A stretch of DNA of 64,000 nucleotides from Clostridium tagluense (GTDB taxonomy: Bacteria > Bacillota > Clostridia > Clostridiales > Clostridiaceae), in assembly GCF_003865095.1 (NCBI RefSeq), contig NZ_BHYK01000015.1:1-64000 (forward strand), given 5' to 3'. The notes beneath the pieces are model-generated. The model was not told the origin of the DNA. It did no database searches and was given only the letters and a program-made list of their open reading frames with translations. Positions 53,910 through 63,541 of this stretch are shown piece after piece. Both the position numbers and the translations under genes were made by a program. Positions within the stretch are counted from its first letter, which is position 1. The number at the start of each line of letters is the position of its first letter.

Positions 53910-54839
53910 ATGGTTAAATACATTTTGAAAAGAATCTTTTACGCAATAATCACAATTTTATGCATAGCAACTATAACTTTTGCATTAATGAAAGCTCTAC
54001 CAGGAGATCCCTTCCATAATGAAAAAATGAAACCTGAATTAAGACAAGCTTTGTTACAAAAATATGGATTGGATCTACCGGTTTCCCAGCAATATTTAAA
54101 ATATATGAATAACTTAGTTCATGGGGACCTTGGACTTTCTTATAAATACGTTAATCGTCCAGTATCTCAAGTAATTAAAAGTAGTTTTCCTAAATCCTTT
54201 GCTTTAGGATGGAGGGCCATGGCATACTCATCTATTTTCGGAATCCTTTTGGGTATAATAGCAGCCTTAAAACATCAGAAAACGCAAGATTATATTATAA
54301 TTTTTATTTCTATTGTAGGAGTATCTGTTCCAAGTATTGTTATGGGGCCACTGCTCGCATACTATTTTGGCGTTAATTTAGGGTGGTTGCCAGTTACCGT
54401 AACTAGCAGTGAACTTTCTATGCTTTTACCATCCTTTACTTTAGGCCTTGGTACTCTGGCATTTGTGGCTAGATTAATGCGTTCAACTACCCTTGAAGTA
54501 CTGGGTCAAGATTATATACTAACTGGAAAATCTAAAGGACTCGCCACTTCTAAAATTGTATGGAACCATGTAATTCGCAATGCCGTAATGCCAGTTATAT
54601 CAGTACTTGGACCATCTTTTGCTGCTATTATAACAGGCTCCATTGTTATTGAAAATGTTTTTGCTGTTTCAGGGCTTGGGGGATATTTTGTATCCACGAT
54701 CACAGACCAGGATTATTCTATGACTATGGGTATAACACTATTCTATGCAGTGCTTATAATAGTATCTATTCTTTTAGTTGATATAGCATATGGCTTAGTT
54801 GATCCAAGACTTAAAGTATCAAGTAAAGGGGGCGAATAA
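53910..54839 (+). CDS. oppB: Oligopeptide ABC transporter permease OppB
   Basis: A 309-residue permease with six membrane segments. It starts with the usual YILKRIFYAIITILCIATITF, and the cytoplasmic EAA loop is TGKSKGLATSKIVWNHVIRNA. It forms the channel with OppC. Length is normal. The ATG at 53910 has AGAGGAGG upstream, and oppC begins 4 bp after its stop codon. Confidence 0.92.
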   Translation: MVKYILKRIFYAIITILCIATITFALMKALPGDPFHNEKMKPELRQALLQKYGLDLPVSQQYLKYMNNLVHGDLGLSYKYVNRPVSQVIKSSFPKSFALGWRAMAYSSIFGILLGIIAALKHQKTQDYIIIFISIVGVSVPSIVMGPLLAYYFGVNLGWLPVTVTSSELSMLLPSFTLGLGTLAFVARLMRSTTLEVLGQDYILTGKSKGLATSKIVWNHVIRNAVMPVISVLGPSFAAIITGSIVIENVFAVSGLGGYFVSTITDQDYSMTMGITLFYAVLIIVSILLVDIAYGLVDPRLKVSSKGGE

Positions 54840-54843
54840 CTAA

Positions 54844-56127
54844 ATGGATAAAATTGAAAAGGAGCAATTTAATCATGTTGGTAAGAACCTAGAAGCTGCT
54901 CAGAGTATAAAACGCCCAAGTATGTCATATTTACAGGATGCCTTTAGGAGATTAAAAAAGAGCAAGCCATCTATAATATCCTTTTGGATTTTAGTTATAT
55001 TGATTATTATGGCAATAGTTGGCCCAATGATTTCAAAATCACTTTATGGACATACTTATAGATCTCAAAATTTAAAGTTGCAAGACCAAACCTTTATTCT
55101 TTCAAATCAGCGGAGTTTAAAGCTATCTTCTAATTCTGTATTTTCCTATGGAAAATATAAACCTAACCTTAGAAAAACAAAATTGGAATTTAAAAATGTT
55201 AAATTGAAAAACCAATCTGGAAAGCTAAGCTTTTACATTGGTGATAAATCTGAGGAATCCTATCAAGGGGATCAAAAGGAATATAAACTGGAGATAACAA
55301 CAACTTCATCCGATAATTGGGATTCAATTATAAAGAAATTAAATATTGAAGCAGAAAATATTTTAAAACAAGACCCAGATTTTAGAGGAATCTCTTTTAA
55401 AAAAAGTCATAACAATATAACTGTAACAACAAAAGGCGAAAAAAACTTCAACAGTAAATATTGGCTTGGAACTGATGACCTTGGTAGAGATCTATTTACT
55501 AGGTTATGGGAAGGCTCAAGAGTTTCTCTCCTGATTGCAGTAATATCAGTGTTGTTTACAATTTTATTTGGTGTTGTTTATGGAGGTATATCTGGATACA
55601 TTGGCGGAAGAGCTGATACTATAATGATGAGAATCATTGAAATTATCATGGTTATTCCAGATATGTTATATATCATGTTATTATCTATTGTATTTCCCAG
55701 AGGAGTTGTAACCATTACCCTTGTTCTTGCATTTACAAGCTGGATGGGAACTGCAATATTGGTTCGTGGAGAAGTTTTAAGATTAAAACACAGCGAATAT
55801 GTGATTGCATCACAAATTCTAGGTGCAGATTCAAAAAGAGTTATTTTCAAACATTTGATTCCAAATTGTATGGGGCCAATTATAGTTAACATGACTATGA
55901 TGATTCCAAGGATGATTTTTGCAGAGGCATTTTTAAGTTTCATAGGTTTAGGCGTACCAGCGCCATATGCGTCTCTCGGAGTTCTAGTTAATGATGGAGC
56001 AAAGATTTTTTATCAATACCCACATTTACTTATAATACCATCAATTGTTTTATGTTTAATTATGCTTTCATTCAATATGCTTGGTGATGGACTACGGGAT
56101 GCACTTGACCCTAAACTTAGGAAATAG
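54844..56127 (+). CDS. oppC: Oligopeptide ABC transporter permease OppC, enlarged
   Basis: A 427-residue permease, about 120 longer than usual. The first membrane helix is at about 46-64. Residues 71-205 are an extra hydrophilic, lysine- and serine-rich, beta-prone domain that would face outside, then the standard core resumes at YWLGTDDLGRDLFTRLWEG. The EAA loop is ASQILGADSKRVIFKHLIPN. The insertion may contact OppA or substrate peptides. Start ATG at 54844; the nearest purine-rich site (GGGGGCG) is inside the end of oppB. Confidence 0.9.
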   Translation: MDKIEKEQFNHVGKNLEAAQSIKRPSMSYLQDAFRRLKKSKPSIISFWILVILIIMAIVGPMISKSLYGHTYRSQNLKLQDQTFILSNQRSLKLSSNSVFSYGKYKPNLRKTKLEFKNVKLKNQSGKLSFYIGDKSEESYQGDQKEYKLEITTTSSDNWDSIIKKLNIEAENILKQDPDFRGISFKKSHNNITVTTKGEKNFNSKYWLGTDDLGRDLFTRLWEGSRVSLLIAVISVLFTILFGVVYGGISGYIGGRADTIMMRIIEIIMVIPDMLYIMLLSIVFPRGVVTITLVLAFTSWMGTAILVRGEVLRLKHSEYVIASQILGADSKRVIFKHLIPNCMGPIIVNMTMMIPRMIFAEAFLSFIGLGVPAPYASLGVLVNDGAKIFYQYPHLLIIPSIVLCLIMLSFNMLGDGLRDALDPKLRK

Positions 56128-56139
56128 GAGGTTAATAAC

Positions 56140-57192
56140 TTGGAAAAAAAGATATTAGAAGTGGAAAATTTGTATGTTTCTTTTGATACGTATGCAGGTG
56201 AAATTCAAGCAGTTCGTGGTGTTTCCTTTGAATTATTTGAAGGTGAGACTTTAGCTATTGTTGGAGAATCTGGTTGTGGGAAATCTGTAACTGCTAAATC
56301 TATAATGAGACTTAACCCAGAGCCGCCTGCACGTTTTAAAAGCGGAAAAATTATTTTTAATGGTGAAGATATAATTGCTAAGTCTGAAAAAGAAATGAGA
56401 GAAATTAGAGGTAAAGAGATTGGTATGATATTTCAAGACCCAATGACTTCTCTTAATCCTACAATGACAATTGGAAATCAGATATCAGAAGGTTTAAGGA
56501 CACATAATAGTACTCTTACAAATAAACAAGCCCATAAAGTAGCTCTTAATATGTTAAAGTTAGTTCAAATACCAAATGCAGAGCAGCGTATTAGCGAATA
56601 TCCACATCAGTTTTCTGGCGGAATGCGTCAACGTGCTATGATTGCAATTGCACTAGTGTGTAATCCTAAGCTTCTTATCGCTGATGAGCCTACAACTGCT
56701 CTGGATGTAACAATTCAAGCACAAATATTAGAATTAATGAAGGATTTGCAGAAAAAGATAAACACTTCTATTATAATGATTACTCATGATTTGGGTGTAG
56801 TCGCTAATATTTCACAAAGAGTGGTAGTTATGTATGGTGGAAAAATCGTAGAGTATGCAAGTACTAATGAGTTATATTATAATCCAAAACATCCATATAC
56901 TTGGGGACTTTTAAGTTCAGTACCAAGAGTTGATATTGTCAAAAGCCAAAATAGATTATCATCAATAGAGGGTACACCGCCAGATTTATTTGCGCCTCCC
57001 TCTGGATGCCCATTTGCAGATAGATGTGAATATTCAATGAAAATTTGCAGGGAAAAGATGCCTCCTCATTTTATTATTAGTAAAGGACATGGAGCTGCCT
57101 GTTGGTTAAATCATCCGGATGCTCCAAAAGTAAATTCACCTAGTCTTTTTATAACAGCAAAGAAACCTACTGAAAAGAGAGGTGGAAATTAA
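56140..57192 (+). CDS. oppD: Oligopeptide ABC transporter ATPase OppD
   Basis: A 350-residue ATPase. Walker A GESGCGKSV, Q-loop IFQDPMTSLNP, signature FSGGMRQRAMI, Walker B LLIADEPTTALD and switch MITHDLGVVA are present. The C-terminal oligopeptide extension has the cluster-like cysteines CPFADRCEYSMKICREKMP. The start is a TTG at 56140 with GGAGGTT upstream. The stop codon is 1 bp from the oppF start. Confidence 0.92.
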   Translation: MEKKILEVENLYVSFDTYAGEIQAVRGVSFELFEGETLAIVGESGCGKSVTAKSIMRLNPEPPARFKSGKIIFNGEDIIAKSEKEMREIRGKEIGMIFQDPMTSLNPTMTIGNQISEGLRTHNSTLTNKQAHKVALNMLKLVQIPNAEQRISEYPHQFSGGMRQRAMIAIALVCNPKLLIADEPTTALDVTIQAQILELMKDLQKKINTSIIMITHDLGVVANISQRVVVMYGGKIVEYASTNELYYNPKHPYTWGLLSSVPRVDIVKSQNRLSSIEGTPPDLFAPPSGCPFADRCEYSMKICREKMPPHFIISKGHGAACWLNHPDAPKVNSPSLFITAKKPTEKRGGN

Positions 57193-57193
57193 A

Positions 57194-58168
57194 ATGGTTG
57201 AAAAAGATAAAAAAGAAATACTTCTTAGCGTAAAAAATTTAAAAAAATATTTTCTTGTGGAAAAAAATCAATATTTAAAAGCTGTTGATGATATAAGTTT
57301 TGATATTTATAAGGGTGAAACACTAGGTCTCGTAGGCGAATCAGGTTGTGGAAAATCTACCTGTGGGCGAACTATTTTAAGAATTTATAACCCTACAGCA
57401 GGTACTATTGAGTTTGAAGGTAAATCTGTTCATAGCCTGAAAGGAAAAAACTTAAAGGAATTTAATAGAAGAGCACAAATGATTTTTCAAGATCCATATG
57501 CTTCTTTAAATCCTAGAATGCTTGTATCCAATATTGTTGCAGAAGGTATTGATATTCATAATCTTAGCCATGGAGACGAGCGAAAGAAAAGAATTGACGA
57601 CCTTTTAGAATTGGTTGGACTTAATCGGGAACATGCAAATAGATTTCCACATGAATTTAGTGGTGGGCAGAGACAGAGAATAGGAATAGCTCGTGCGCTT
57701 GCAGTAGATCCTGATTTTATAGTATGCGATGAACCTATATCAGCGTTAGATGTTTCTGTTCAAGCTCAAGTAGTAAATTTACTTCAGGAATTACAAACAA
57801 AATATGGTTTAACCTTCTTGTTTATCGCACATGATCTTTCAATGGTTAAATATATTTCAGACAGAGTTGCAGTAATGTATCTTGGTTCCATGTCAGAGAT
57901 TGCTAAAAGTGATGAATTATACAAAAAACCACTTCATCCTTATACGGAGGCGTTACTTTCATCAATTCCACTACCTGATCCAATTATTGAAAAAACTAGA
58001 CAAAGAATAGTCCTTGAAGGTGATGTTCCTAGTCCTATAAACCCCCCTAATGGATGTAAGTTTGTTGATAGGTGTAATAAAGCTATGGATATTTGTCGCG
58101 AAAATAGACCTAAGATGGTAGAGATAGAACCAGAACATTTTGTTGCATGCCATTTATATGATAAATAA
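57194..58168 (+). CDS. oppF: Oligopeptide ABC transporter ATPase OppF
   Basis: A 324-residue ATPase, partner of OppD. Walker A is GESGCGKST, Q-loop IFQDPYASLNP, signature FSGGQRQRIGI, Walker B FIVCDEPISALD and switch FIAHDLSMV. The C-terminal extension has CKFVDRCNKAMDICRENRP. I set the start at the ATG at 57194 with AGAGGTGG 8 nt upstream; a GTG at 57182 overlaps that site. Last gene of the operon, followed by a strong terminator. Confidence 0.92.
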   Translation: MVEKDKKEILLSVKNLKKYFLVEKNQYLKAVDDISFDIYKGETLGLVGESGCGKSTCGRTILRIYNPTAGTIEFEGKSVHSLKGKNLKEFNRRAQMIFQDPYASLNPRMLVSNIVAEGIDIHNLSHGDERKKRIDDLLELVGLNREHANRFPHEFSGGQRQRIGIARALAVDPDFIVCDEPISALDVSVQAQVVNLLQELQTKYGLTFLFIAHDLSMVKYISDRVAVMYLGSMSEIAKSDELYKKPLHPYTEALLSSIPLPDPIIEKTRQRIVLEGDVPSPINPPNGCKFVDRCNKAMDICRENRPKMVEIEPEHFVACHLYDK

Positions 58169-58220
58169 TATAAGATATTAACAGCCAAAAACTGAGTACT
58201 GTGATATTACTGCAAAAATA

Positions 58221-58270
58221 AGCACTATGGAAACTTATTCAAATTCAATAAGTTTCCATAGTGCTTTTTA
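58221..58270 (+). terminator. Terminator of the opp operon
   Basis: A perfect 19-bp stem (58221-58239 with 58247-58265), 7-nt loop and T-run. Confidence 0.88.
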
Positions 58271-58429
58271 TATTTAGCAATTAAAAAAATACATGAATTT
58301 TATCTTTGATAGATTCCCTTTTTATATACTAAATTATAAAAATATAATATAATCAATTTAAAGTAATATTCCATAAATATTTATTAATTGTATAATTGTT
58401 ATTTATAAGCATATAAGGGGGGTTTCATA

Positions 58430-59917
58430 TTGAAACGCAATTTTAAAATATTTGTATTTTTACTATTTTCCTGTATTTTCATGGCTTTCACAAGTACAAC
58501 TTTTTCCACTGAAAAGTATATTTTCTTATCTTCAAAACAAAATACTGATTCAAATAAAATGTGGACTATAAAATTTAACACCACCCTTGATAAAAAAACT
58601 ATCACGGATGAAAACATTTGGGTTTCTGATTCAAAAGGTAATAAGCTAGATACAGCGCTAGCTTTAGCCGAAAATTTGAAATCTGTAAAAATATCTCCAC
58701 TTAAAAAGAGTTATAATTTAAATGAAACCTACTTTTTAAATATAGAAAATGGTGTACAAGCATTAAACGGCAATAAATTATCATCGGCTGTTGCAATGCC
58801 TTTTACCATCCCTAGTTTTAAACTTGGAGATGAATTATTATTCACAAATCATAGTGAACTTATAGAGGGCAAAAAAATAGGATTTATTACAAATCAGACT
58901 GGAGTAAACAGTTCAGGTGAAAATATGATAACGCTACTAGCTAATTATAAAGGCGCAAAACTTACAGCTTTATATGGACCAGAGCACGGTATTGATGGTA
59001 AAGCTAAGGCTGGTGACGATGTAAAATCTTATATTCATCAAAGCTTAAATATTCCTGTTTATAGTCTTTATGGAGATACTAGAAAGCCTACTAAAGAAAT
59101 GCTATCAAACATAGATGTACTTATTTTTGATATTCAAGATATTGGCTCCCGGTCTTATACTTATATGTCAACATTAAACTATTGTATGCTAGCTGCTGCA
59201 GAGTATAATAAACCAATTATTGTTTTAGATAGGCCTAATCCATTAGGTGGTAAAATTGTTGATGGCCCAGTGCTTGAGGATAAATATAAAACCTTTGTTG
59301 GCGTAGATAATTTGCCCATATGCCATGGCATGACAGCTGGAGAGTTAGCTAATTTTTTCAATCGTAAAATTAGTGCTAATCTTACTGTTATACCTATGGA
59401 AGGCTATAGCAGAGATATGATTTTTGAAGATACAAAATTAAAATGGGTTCAAAGTTCCCCATACATTCCAGATATTGCTTCAGTGTTTGGTTATTCTGCT
59501 ACTAGTCTTGGATCCGAAACCTCTATTTTTCAAGACGATTCCTTTAAATGGGTAGGTGGTCCCGGTATAAACTCAGATAAGTACGCAAAGCTATTAAATG
59601 ACGATAAACTACCTGGAGTAAAATTTATTGCTAAAAGTAGAGGCAGTTCTGGAGGTGTAAAACTTTTGATAACTGATTATCGCATGTTTAACCCAGCTAA
59701 AACAGGCATATACACTCTTGCACGTGCACACTCATTAAATAATTTCAAAGTACCTAAAAGTAATGAAACCATTGTAATGTTTGATAAAATCATGGGCACA
59801 GATAAGATTGGGATGTATTTAGAAAAAGGATACACGCCTCAGCAAATAGAAGCGACCTATAAAGCGGATTTGGAACAATTTAAGAAAGAGAGACAAAAAT
59901 ATTTAATTTACGAATAA
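58430..59917 (+). CDS. NamZ-like exo-beta-N-acetylmuramidase (DUF1343), exported
   Basis: A 495-residue exported protein. A signal peptide (KIFVFLLFSCIFMAFTSTTF) is followed by an Ig-like SbsA-type domain (about 30-125) and the DUF1343/GH171 catalytic region (about 135-495). Family blocks are GKKIGFITNQTGVN, ALYGPEHGIDG, VLIFDIQDIGSRSYTYMST, VLDRPNPLGG and CHGMTAGELA. Bacillus NamZ removes terminal MurNAc from peptidoglycan fragments. The start is a TTG at 58430 preceded by AGGGGGG. It lies just after the opp operon terminator, so the two are adjacent but separately transcribed. Cell-wall salvage is a plausible shared role. Confidence 0.85.
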   Translation: MKRNFKIFVFLLFSCIFMAFTSTTFSTEKYIFLSSKQNTDSNKMWTIKFNTTLDKKTITDENIWVSDSKGNKLDTALALAENLKSVKISPLKKSYNLNETYFLNIENGVQALNGNKLSSAVAMPFTIPSFKLGDELLFTNHSELIEGKKIGFITNQTGVNSSGENMITLLANYKGAKLTALYGPEHGIDGKAKAGDDVKSYIHQSLNIPVYSLYGDTRKPTKEMLSNIDVLIFDIQDIGSRSYTYMSTLNYCMLAAAEYNKPIIVLDRPNPLGGKIVDGPVLEDKYKTFVGVDNLPICHGMTAGELANFFNRKISANLTVIPMEGYSRDMIFEDTKLKWVQSSPYIPDIASVFGYSATSLGSETSIFQDDSFKWVGGPGINSDKYAKLLNDDKLPGVKFIAKSRGSSGGVKLLITDYRMFNPAKTGIYTLARAHSLNNFKVPKSNETIVMFDKIMGTDKIGMYLEKGYTPQQIEATYKADLEQFKKERQKYLIYE

Positions 59918-59935
59918 ATCCGAAGTTAACGCTTT

Positions 59936-60168
59936 TTTCTTGGATTATGCTATAACAAAAAGTATATATTGCTGGAATGCTCTCACGTCGCTAAGTAATT
60001 CTAAAATTTATTTTATTTACAGCTACTAAAAAGTGCAAACTCGCTATCGCTCAGACATGCATTTTTCTTTACGCACCTGCAAATAAAATAAATTGTGAAT
60101 TACTAAGGCTTGTTCGAATGCATTCTGCGCAATATATACTTTTGTTAGCATAATCTAATAAAAAAATA
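59936..60168. repeat. Repeat family A, copy 3 (inverted relative to copy 1)
   Basis: Nearly identical to the reverse complement of the copy at 2153-2386, including GAATGCATTCTGCGCAATAT, the central AAACTCGCTATCGCTC and TTATGCTATAAC ends. It lies in the 572-bp gap between the NamZ-like gene and 5-FTHF cyclo-ligase. The remaining 60169-60489 shows nothing I can support. Confidence 0.85.
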
Positions 60169-60489
60169 GTTAATTCACAATAAAAGATTAATGTGACATG
60201 ACATAAACCTAAGCCTAACCTACTATCAAACCCTCTGCATTTATCATAGGATATATAGGATTTAGAATTAATCAGTCCCATTTATCACTCTTTTTCATAT
60301 GATATTTTAAATAGCTTTAATGTTATTAAGAATTATTTTCTGAGTAAAATCATATTTTTACCAAGTTCTACAAATTGCATATATGAGAAACATATGTTAT
60401 ACTAATTAAAATTTTGTAGTATATAAATACTTTTACCACAATAGCTTTCTTTGTTTGTACTGATGTAATAATTTCTGGGAGGGATCTCT

Positions 60490-61071
60490 ATGGAAAATAA
60501 TCTTAAAGATAATTTAAGGAAAAATATGCTTAAAGAAAGAAAAAGCATGAAAACAGAGACTGTAAGTGCTTTTAGCCATATAATTATGGACACAATTATA
60601 AAATTACCTGAATTTTTAAATTGCAAAAATATCATGTTATACTTAAGTTTTAATAATGAAGTTGATACATATGCTCTTGCTAAGTGGTGTTTAGATAACG
60701 GTAAAAAAGTAATTGTACCTTATTGTATAAAAGAAACACGAGAAATTATACCTTTTGAAATAAATAATCTTACAAATGATCTTACTAAATCTTCTTTTGG
60801 TATTATGGAACCCAAACATGATATATTAAAAAAAGCTAATACTTGCGATATAGATTTAATAATAGTTCCTGGCGTAGTATTTGATAAGCATGGAAATAGG
60901 ATAGGCTTTGGTGCAGGTTATTACGATAGATTTTTACCTAAAAGAGTAAAAAATACTCCTACTATAGGTATAGCCTTTGACTATCAAGTAATTAGTAAAA
61001 TCCCCACTGGTACTTATGATGTGCCTTTAGATTTCATAATCACGGAAAAAAGAATAATATTTCCTGATTAA
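60490..61071 (+). CDS. 5-formyltetrahydrofolate cyclo-ligase
   Basis: A 193-residue enzyme converting 5-formyl-THF to 5,10-methenyl-THF with ATP. The family signature is VVFDKHGNRIGFGAGYYDRFL near residue 135-155 (split motif), with an N-terminal KxxLRKNMLKERK-type basic segment that binds phosphate. TGTYDVPLDFIITEKRII closes the fold. Length is normal. The ATG at 60490 has GGGAGGG upstream. The HAD gene follows 68 bp later. Confidence 0.92.
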   Translation: MENNLKDNLRKNMLKERKSMKTETVSAFSHIIMDTIIKLPEFLNCKNIMLYLSFNNEVDTYALAKWCLDNGKKVIVPYCIKETREIIPFEINNLTNDLTKSSFGIMEPKHDILKKANTCDIDLIIVPGVVFDKHGNRIGFGAGYYDRFLPKRVKNTPTIGIAFDYQVISKIPTGTYDVPLDFIITEKRIIFPD

Positions 61072-61139
61072 GTCCTTATACCTTTTTATAATTAAACAAT
61101 TACAGAAACAAAATTATACTAGTATTGGAGGTGACCCCT

Positions 61140-61868
61140 TTGGAAAAAAGAATAGCTGCTTTCTTTGATATTGACGGTACTCTCTATAGGGAAGGTTTAA
61201 TAACAGAGGTATTTAAAAAATTAATAAAAAGCGAACTAATAGAAAATGATAAATGGTACAAAGAGGTAAAACCATTTTATGTTAAATGGGACAAGAGAAT
61301 AGGAAATTATGATAATTACCTACTTAAGATGGCTGATATTTACAGTGAAGCCATAATTGGCCTTCACAGGACTCAAATTGAGTTTATTGCTAGCCAAATT
61401 ATAAAGCAAAAGGGAGATAGAGTATATACCTATACTCGTGATAGAATTAAATGGCATAAAGATCAGGGTCATTTAATTATTACTATATCAGGTAGCCCCA
61501 TTGAACTTGTACGTGAAATGTCTATAAAATACGGTTTTGATGATTATATAGGAACAAAGTATATATTAAATGAAAATGATGTTTACACTGGTAAAATTAT
61601 TCCTATGTGGGATAGTGCTAGTAAACAAACTGCCATAGAAACTTTCGTTTCTAAATATGATATTGATTTGCAGCAAAGTTATGCTTATGGAGATACTTCT
61701 GGGGACTACACTATGTTAAAGTCAATTAGTAACCCCACAGCAATAAACCCTACTAAAGAACTGCTACTAATGATTTTAAACGATGATGAATTAAAAGAAA
61801 AAATAAATATAATGATTGAAAGAAAAGATGTGGTATATAAGCTGCGCCCAGAACACATAGACATATAA
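61140..61868 (+). CDS. HAD-IB family phosphatase
   Basis: A 242-residue HAD-superfamily hydrolase of subfamily IB (SerB-like). Motif I is FFDIDGTLYR (nucleophile and acid Asp), motif II ITISGSPIE, with a helical cap between, and motif IV is AYGDTSGDYTML. The substrate is unknown; close relatives are phosphoserine- or glycerol-phosphate-type phosphatases. I set the start at a TTG at 61140, with GGAGGTGA 5 nt upstream; the frame extends to a TTG at 61125 that precedes that site. Terminator follows. Confidence 0.85.
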   Translation: MEKRIAAFFDIDGTLYREGLITEVFKKLIKSELIENDKWYKEVKPFYVKWDKRIGNYDNYLLKMADIYSEAIIGLHRTQIEFIASQIIKQKGDRVYTYTRDRIKWHKDQGHLIITISGSPIELVREMSIKYGFDDYIGTKYILNENDVYTGKIIPMWDSASKQTAIETFVSKYDIDLQQSYAYGDTSGDYTMLKSISNPTAINPTKELLLMILNDDELKEKINIMIERKDVVYKLRPEHIDI

Positions 61869-61885
61869 TATCTTTGTTTTTTCTA

Positions 61886-61922
61886 AAAAACTACTATAAT
61901 AATATTATATAGTAGTTTTTTA
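61886..61922 (+). terminator. Terminator of the HAD phosphatase gene
   Basis: AAAAACTACTATA and TATAGTAGTTTTT stem with an AT-rich loop and T-run. Confidence 0.75.
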
Positions 61923-62006
61923 ATTAGAATTATCATAACATATTTTGTTTTGAAAGGTGCTCTCTAATGTTAAGAGATTTATTATGATCATAATTTAATA
62001 TTTGCT

Positions 62007-62309
62007 TTACTTGTTCTTCTTTGAAAATCTTTTTTTTGATATAAGTGAATATCCAATCCATATTATAAATAAACTCCCAATGGTTATATTTGTTATAATG
62101 GCTTTTAATGCTGGCATACCTTGTGCTAGAAAGGTTCCAATTAGGATTAACCCTCCCATTAAAATTAAAATAAACTTGTTTAGTTTTATATATTCCGCTT
62201 TGTTTTCGCCGCTATAATTTTTACCTTGCTTCTTCTCAAAATTTAAGCCAGAAACAACAGCGGAAGCTCCCATCATAACAAATATAATAGTAAAAATACT
62301 ATCGCCCAT
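62007..62309 (-). CDS. Small membrane protein (100 residues)
   Basis: Three hydrophobic segments are visible: SIFTIIFVMMGASAVVSGL, FILILMGGLILIGTFLAQG and IITNITIGSLFIIWIGYSLI, separated by a lysine-rich loop. No signature family recognised. GGGGGT precedes the ATG at 62309. A hexanucleotide repeat lies in its leader or promoter region (62333-62361). Confidence 0.65.
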   Translation of the reverse strand: MGDSIFTIIFVMMGASAVVSGLNFEKKQGKNYSGENKAEYIKLNKFILILMGGLILIGTFLAQGMPALKAIITNITIGSLFIIWIGYSLISKKRFSKKNK

Positions 62310-62332
62310 TACTAATACCCCCTATGCTACCT

Positions 62333-62361
62333 AACTAATACTAATACTAATACTAATACTA
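62333..62361. repeat. Hexanucleotide repeat (ACTAAT), about 4.7 units
   Basis: ACTAAT repeats from 62333 to 62361, about 25 bp upstream of the start codon of the leftward small membrane gene. Change in copy number would shift promoter or leader spacing, not the frame. Confidence 0.8.
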
Positions 62362-62398
62362 AAAATATTATATCATAAACATATCTGCATATTATCAA

Positions 62399-63313
62399 TT
62401 ATCTAAGCTTCATTTCTTGCCCTGTAATTGTCTTCCAATTATCTATAATTGGTTTTATAATATTAGGTCCTATCTTTGATATGAAAACTAATTTGGATTC
62501 TGATTCTCCTAAGGTCAATAATTTATAATCAATTTTTCTATTAACTACATCTACTTGATTCCATCCATCCTCTAATTTGAAAAACCCTTTAATTCTATAG
62601 CTACTTTCTGAAACACTGTTTAGAAATTCAGTTAGCTCTTCTTTAGTTACTTGTCCATTAAAAGTTAAATTTAAACTTTTAGGTTTGCTTTCAGGAGTAT
62701 TAGTAGTTTCTTCATCTTCGGTCCATTGATTTTTCATTAAATCATGGCTTAAGAAATCATATCTAAGTTCACCAAAGCTACATTCCTTAATTTCCACTTT
62801 AGAATTAATATCTATAATTTTATTTTTAATTTGGGAAAGTGTTTTTTCGTTAACTAAATCTATTTTATTAATTACAACCAAGTGACAGTGTTTAAGCTGT
62901 CTTTCTACTGTTTCCAAATCTTCTATTTGATCTAGAAAGTGCAGAGCATCCACAAGGCATATGGCTCCTTTATACTCATAAACGTTGCCCACTGCAACCT
63001 CTACCCCACTTAATACATCCCCAATATTAGATGGATCTGCAAGTCCAGAACTTTCTACAAATAAATATTTTAATGAACCTTTTGACATTTCAACCATAGC
63101 ATGAGCAAAAGATAATTTCAGGCAAGAACAAAATATAGACCCTTTGTTAATTTCAATTAACTCCACGCCTTCTTTTTTGATAATTTGTCTATCTATACCT
63201 ATTTTTCCAAATTCATTCATTATCACTCCGACTTTTTCCTCTGATAAATTATTAAGTATATTTGTTAGTAATGTTGTCTTACCTGAACCCAAGAAACCCG
63301 TTAATAAATACAA
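62399..63313 (-). CDS. CobW/COG0523 family GTPase (metal chaperone-like)
   Basis: A 304-residue G3E-family GTPase. The P-loop is GFLGSGKTT (near 6), the switch region has a CXC pair (GSIFCSCL) where the family usually has CXCC, Walker B-like ESSGLADPSN and NKID are intact, and a C-terminal CobW_C domain follows. Such proteins deliver zinc or other metals. The start is a TTG at 63313 right before the P-loop, with an in-frame stop 12 nt upstream and no well-placed ribosome-binding site, so the N-terminus is short and uncertain. No Zur box is evident. Confidence 0.82.
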   Translation of the reverse strand: MYLLTGFLGSGKTTLLTNILNNLSEEKVGVIMNEFGKIGIDRQIIKKEGVELIEINKGSIFCSCLKLSFAHAMVEMSKGSLKYLFVESSGLADPSNIGDVLSGVEVAVGNVYEYKGAICLVDALHFLDQIEDLETVERQLKHCHLVVINKIDLVNEKTLSQIKNKIIDINSKVEIKECSFGELRYDFLSHDLMKNQWTEDEETTNTPESKPKSLNLTFNGQVTKEELTEFLNSVSESSYRIKGFFKLEDGWNQVDVVNRKIDYKLLTLGESESKLVFISKIGPNIIKPIIDNWKTITGQEMKLR

Positions 63314-63541
63314 ATTTATTTTATTTTATTTTCCAATTGTCTCCCTCTTTTCTAATAATTAAAATCTATTATAAATTCGCTTTTTATCTTATAACGTGAA
63401 ATTTAAATATGTATATAGTTAAATTATAAATTTATAAGGTATAAAGGTCAATAAGAAACTAGCAAATTGTGTAATATACGTTATGTCTATTTTACATTAA
63501 TTACATATCTTATATATTAAGGAAGGTACTTTCTAATTTAT

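Noticed and set aside
60069-60281. 70-residue minus-strand frame after the NamZ-like gene
   Set aside because: Most of it is the right arm of a family A palindrome; no ribosome-binding site.
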